From positions 1,426,001-1,490,000 of the forward strand of contig NZ_CP026102.1 in NCBI RefSeq assembly GCF_002902945.1: a DNA stretch of 64,000 nucleotides. Reading direction: 5' to 3'. The DNA comes from Paraburkholderia caribensis. GTDB lineage: Bacteria; Pseudomonadota; Gammaproteobacteria; Burkholderiales; Burkholderiaceae. Below are positions 61,557 through 64,000 of this stretch, piece by piece (within the stretch, counting starts at the first letter, position 1; every line of letters begins with the position of its first letter). Both the position numbers and the translations under genes were made by a program. A model generated the notes under the pieces. It did no database searches, was not told the DNA's origin, and worked only from the letters and a program-made list of their open reading frames with translations.

Positions 61557-63062
61557 ATGAATTCCACTTCCACAACGGGCGCTTCTGACCGCACTGTGCT
61601 TTGTATGGCCCCGACGCCCGACGAAGCACTCGCAGCCTTTCTCGGCGCGGCCGGATGGCAGGTCGTGCACGCCAGAACCACGGCCGCTGCGGAGAAACTG
61701 CTCGATCGCGGCGACATCAAGGTCGGCCTCGTGACGCTGCCCGACGATGTCACGCAGCAGCAGCTGTCGGCGCTCGAAGCCTGCATGCGTCACGGCGAGG
61801 CGAACTGGATCGCGCAAATCGCGCCCGGCCATGCCACCGACGACCTCACCAGCCGCTTCATCCTCGATTACTGCTTCGACTTCGTCACCGCGCCGTGCAT
61901 GAACGACCGGCTGATCTTCGCGCTCGGCCACGCACACGGCCTGTCGAATCTGCGCCGCGCGAGCTTCCGGCCGCAGCCGTCGCTCGGCGCGCACGGCATG
62001 GTCGGCCATTGCGAGCCGATGCAAAAGCTGTATCGCCGCATCGACAAGTGCGCGCAGACAGACGCGCCGGTGTTCATCGCGGGCGAATCGGGCACGGGCA
62101 AAGAACTGACGGCGCGCGCGGTGCACGACGGCTCGGCGCGCGCGCAACAGGCTTTCGTCGCGATCAATTGCGCGGCGATTCCGCCTACCCTGTTGCAGGC
62201 CGAGTTGTTCGGCCATGAGCGCGGCGCCTTCACGGGTGCGCTGCAACGCAAGATCGGCCGGATCGAGCATGCGCATGGCGGCACGCTGTTCCTCGACGAA
62301 ATCGGCGACATGCCGCACGAATGCCAGGCCGTGCTGCTGCGCTTCCTGCAGGAAGGCACGATCGAGCGCCTGGGCGGCAATACCTCCGTCAAGGTCGACG
62401 TGCGCGTAATCTCGGCGACGCACGTGAATCTGGAAGCCGCCGTGAAGGACGGGCGCTTCCGCGCCGACCTGTATCACCGGCTGTGCGTGCTGCGGCTCGA
62501 CGAGCCGCCGCTGCGCGAACGCGGCAGCGACATCCGCCTGCTCGCCGACTATGCGCTCAGCATGTACAAGCAGGACGGCACGCACAAGATTCGCGGCTTT
62601 TCCAGCGGCGCGGTCGTCTCGATGTCGAATTACGACTGGCCCGGCAACGTGCGCGAACTGATCAACTGCGTGCGGCGCGCAGTCGTGATGACGGAAGGAC
62701 GCTTCATCACGGAAACCGATCTCGGCTTGCCGGAAGTGTCGGGCGCGCGCGCGAAGACGCTCGCCGAAATCCGCACCCAGGCGGAAATCGAGGCGATCGA
62801 AGAAGCGCTGCGGCGGCACGGGCACAACCTGTCGGGCGCGGCGGCCGACCTCGGCGTGTCGCGCGCGACGCTCTACCGGCTGATGAACGCAAACCGCATG
62901 AACCCGGACGCGAACGCCATGCGCTCGATGCGCCGCAGCGGCGAAGGCCGCACCGATGGCGCCACGGACGGCTCATCCGATCCAGGCGGCGCGGACGACA
63001 GCGACGACAGTGATGCGGGCTCGCACAGGCCGCGCGCCGTCGCAGCGATGCCGGTGGGCTGA
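61557..63062 (+). CDS. Sigma-54 enhancer-binding regulator, VpsR-like
   Basis: 501 aa. An N-terminal receiver-like domain (about 10-125) lacks a clear phospho-acceptor Asp: the site reads KVGLVTLPDD. The AAA+ domain has Walker A GESGTGKE (176-183), GAFTGA (223-228) and a Walker B LFLDEIGDM. A C-terminal Fis-type HTH (HNLSGAAADLGVSRATLYRLM) follows, then a low-complexity acidic tail of about 55 residues. A GGGGG leader precedes the ATG. VpsR-type proteins respond to c-di-GMP in other species; this one probably activates flp from the sigma-54 promoter. Confidence 0.9.
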   Translation: MNSTSTTGASDRTVLCMAPTPDEALAAFLGAAGWQVVHARTTAAAEKLLDRGDIKVGLVTLPDDVTQQQLSALEACMRHGEANWIAQIAPGHATDDLTSRFILDYCFDFVTAPCMNDRLIFALGHAHGLSNLRRASFRPQPSLGAHGMVGHCEPMQKLYRRIDKCAQTDAPVFIAGESGTGKELTARAVHDGSARAQQAFVAINCAAIPPTLLQAELFGHERGAFTGALQRKIGRIEHAHGGTLFLDEIGDMPHECQAVLLRFLQEGTIERLGGNTSVKVDVRVISATHVNLEAAVKDGRFRADLYHRLCVLRLDEPPLRERGSDIRLLADYALSMYKQDGTHKIRGFSSGAVVSMSNYDWPGNVRELINCVRRAVVMTEGRFITETDLGLPEVSGARAKTLAEIRTQAEIEAIEEALRRHGHNLSGAAADLGVSRATLYRLMNANRMNPDANAMRSMRRSGEGRTDGATDGSSDPGGADDSDDSDAGSHRPRAVAAMPVG

Positions 63063-63182
63063 GTTCGCTGTTGTTCCGCTTCGGTTGTTCTCCCGACTTT
63101 CTTCCGTGGGTTTTCTTCCGCTGCGTCGCGCGGCGGCCGTCGCGTCATCCAGTTATTGCTGAACGGCGTGGCGCCTGACGTG

Positions 63183-63213
63183 TCCATTGCATTGTCGATC
63201 GCACCGCAATGGA
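63183..63213 (+). promoter_or_regulatory. Inverted repeat before DHA2 transporter
   Basis: TCCATTGC (63183-63190) and GCAATGGA (63206-63213) are perfect complements separated by 15 bases. It lies just upstream of the transporter start at 63227 and may be an operator for a local regulator. Confidence 0.4.
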
Positions 63214-63226
63214 GTGGACACCCGTC

Positions 63227-64000
63227 ATGTCCGACCACGCTTCTCTGAACCACGCGCGCGACAAGCCGCACGCCTTCCCTGCCCAGGCCAGTCCCTGCGA
63301 CGATCTCGCGATCCGCGCGCAACCCGCCGCCGGGATGCCGTGCCGCCGCAAGCGCCTTGCGCTCGGCGCGACGATACTCGGCTCCAGCATGGCGTTCATC
63401 GACGGCTCCGTCGTCAACGTCGCGCTGCCCGCCATTCAGAGCGAGCTCGGCGCCAGCGTCGCAGCGATGCAATGGGTCGTCAACGCGTATCTGCTGCTGC
63501 TCGGGTCGCTCGTGCTGGTCGGCGGCGCGCTGGGCGACAAGCTCGGGCGGCGCACCGTGTTCGTCGCGGGCATCGTGCTGTTCACGGTGGCGTCAGCGGC
63601 CTGCGGCCTCGCACCGGGACCCGCCGCGCTGATCGCGGCGCGCGCCGTGCAAGGCGCAGGCGCAGCGCTGCTGGTGCCGGGCAGCCTCGCGATCATCGGC
63701 ACCGTGTTCGACGAACGCGAGCGCGGCCGCGCGATCGGCACATGGGCCGGCTTCGGCGCGATCACGTCGGCGCTCGGTCCTGTCGCGGGCGGCTGGCTGG
63801 TCGACGCGTTCTCGTGGCGCGCCATCTTCTATCTGAACGTGCCGATTGCGGCCCTCACGGTTGCGCTCGCGCTGTTGTCGATACCGGCCAGCCGCGGCGA
63901 AGGCGCTGCACAGCGACTCGACTTGCCGGGCGCGCTGACGGCGGCACTGGGGCTCGGCCTGTTGACTTACGGTCTCACGCTCGCTTCGTCGCATGGTTTT
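63227..64000 (+). CDS. DHA2-family drug exporter, 3' end outside window
   Basis: Open to the right edge, about 258 codons present. The first 45 residues are a hydrophilic leader. Then DHA2 (EmrB/QacA) features: DGSVVNVALPAIQSELG, GGALGDKLGRRTVFVAG and the motif-C-like LGPVAGGWLV. Fourteen spans are usual, of which about seven are present. The start at 63227 is chosen because GTGGA lies 8 bases upstream; ATG at 63209 in frame is an alternative. An inverted repeat (63183-63213) lies just upstream. Confidence 0.88.
   Translation, partial: MSDHASLNHARDKPHAFPAQASPCDDLAIRAQPAAGMPCRRKRLALGATILGSSMAFIDGSVVNVALPAIQSELGASVAAMQWVVNAYLLLLGSLVLVGGALGDKLGRRTVFVAGIVLFTVASAACGLAPGPAALIAARAVQGAGAALLVPGSLAIIGTVFDERERGRAIGTWAGFGAITSALGPVAGGWLVDAFSWRAIFYLNVPIAALTVALALLSIPASRGEGAAQRLDLPGALTAALGLGLLTYGLTLASSHGF

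Noticed and set aside
1..64000. tRNA, rRNA, CRISPR arrays, insertion sequences or prophage
   Set aside because: No cloverleaf, repeat-spacer, transposase or phage structural sequence was recognised by reading either strand.

Overview
The window reads as chromosomal DNA from a GC-rich betaproteobacterium of the Burkholderia sensu lato group, most likely Paraburkholderia or Caballeronia. The grounds are two Burkholderia-type general porins, a ben operon with a BenM/CatR-type regulator, a Flp/Tad pilus locus, many LysE/MarC/MFS transporters and dense coding on both strands. I saw no rRNA, tRNA, CRISPR array, insertion sequence or phage gene, so this looks like core and accessory chromosome rather than an island. 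Genus is an inference; no database search was possible.

Layout. 1-1.9 kb: 5' part of dinB (DNA polymerase IV) and two translationally coupled small genes. 2-7.2 kb (minus): a glycoside-use cluster of MFS transporter, GH31 glycosidase and porin. 7.6-9.8 kb: a very small membrane peptide gene with its own terminator, a GST-like protein and a LysE exporter. 9.8-14.9 kb (minus): GH114-like secreted protein, GAF-PAS-GGDEF-EAL protein, class II glutamine amidotransferase and MarC protein. 15.2-16.9 kb: DUF3311 plus sodium:solute symporter. 17-23.4 kb: divergent benM-like regulator and benABCD (benzoate to catechol), followed by a porin. The catechol-cleavage genes are not in the window. 23.6-32.6 kb: SDR-like oxidoreductase, MocR regulator, AI-2E-family transporter, alpha/beta hydrolase-LuxR fusion, a putative diiron protein, VC0807-type membrane protein and a cytosine-deaminase-like amidohydrolase.

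32.7-47.7 kb: Tat-exported phospholipase C with an upstream lipoprotein, a double-domain Asp/Glu racemase, two stand-alone receiver proteins, a SYLF lipoprotein, glgA (TTG start) converging on glgX, CsbD, a prolyl-4-hydroxylase-like oxygenase, a SnoaL-like protein and a patatin phospholipase. 47.8-60.5 kb (minus): a Flp/Tad pilus locus with two flp pilins, prepilin peptidase, CpaB, secretin, a short lipoprotein, TadZ, TadA, TadB, TadC, two TadE-type pseudopilins and a VWA-containing TadG. No tadD was found. 61.6-63.1 kb (plus): a sigma-54 enhancer-binding regulator, divergent from the pilus locus. The window ends inside a DHA2-family drug exporter.

The most interesting system is the pilus locus with its regulator. 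Between flp and the divergent enhancer-binding protein lies a sigma-54 (-24/-12) promoter match pointing at flp, with a perfect palindrome about 100 bp upstream of the predicted transcription start, where an activator would be expected to bind. Several tad genes also share an unusual G-rich leader (ACGGGG(G)AA) just before the start codon, which suggests shared translational control. Other leads are the 26-33 residue membrane peptide, an array of TATTGCCGC repeats upstream of the ben-linked porin, the hydrolase-LuxR fusion next to a putative diiron enzyme, and the fused racemase.
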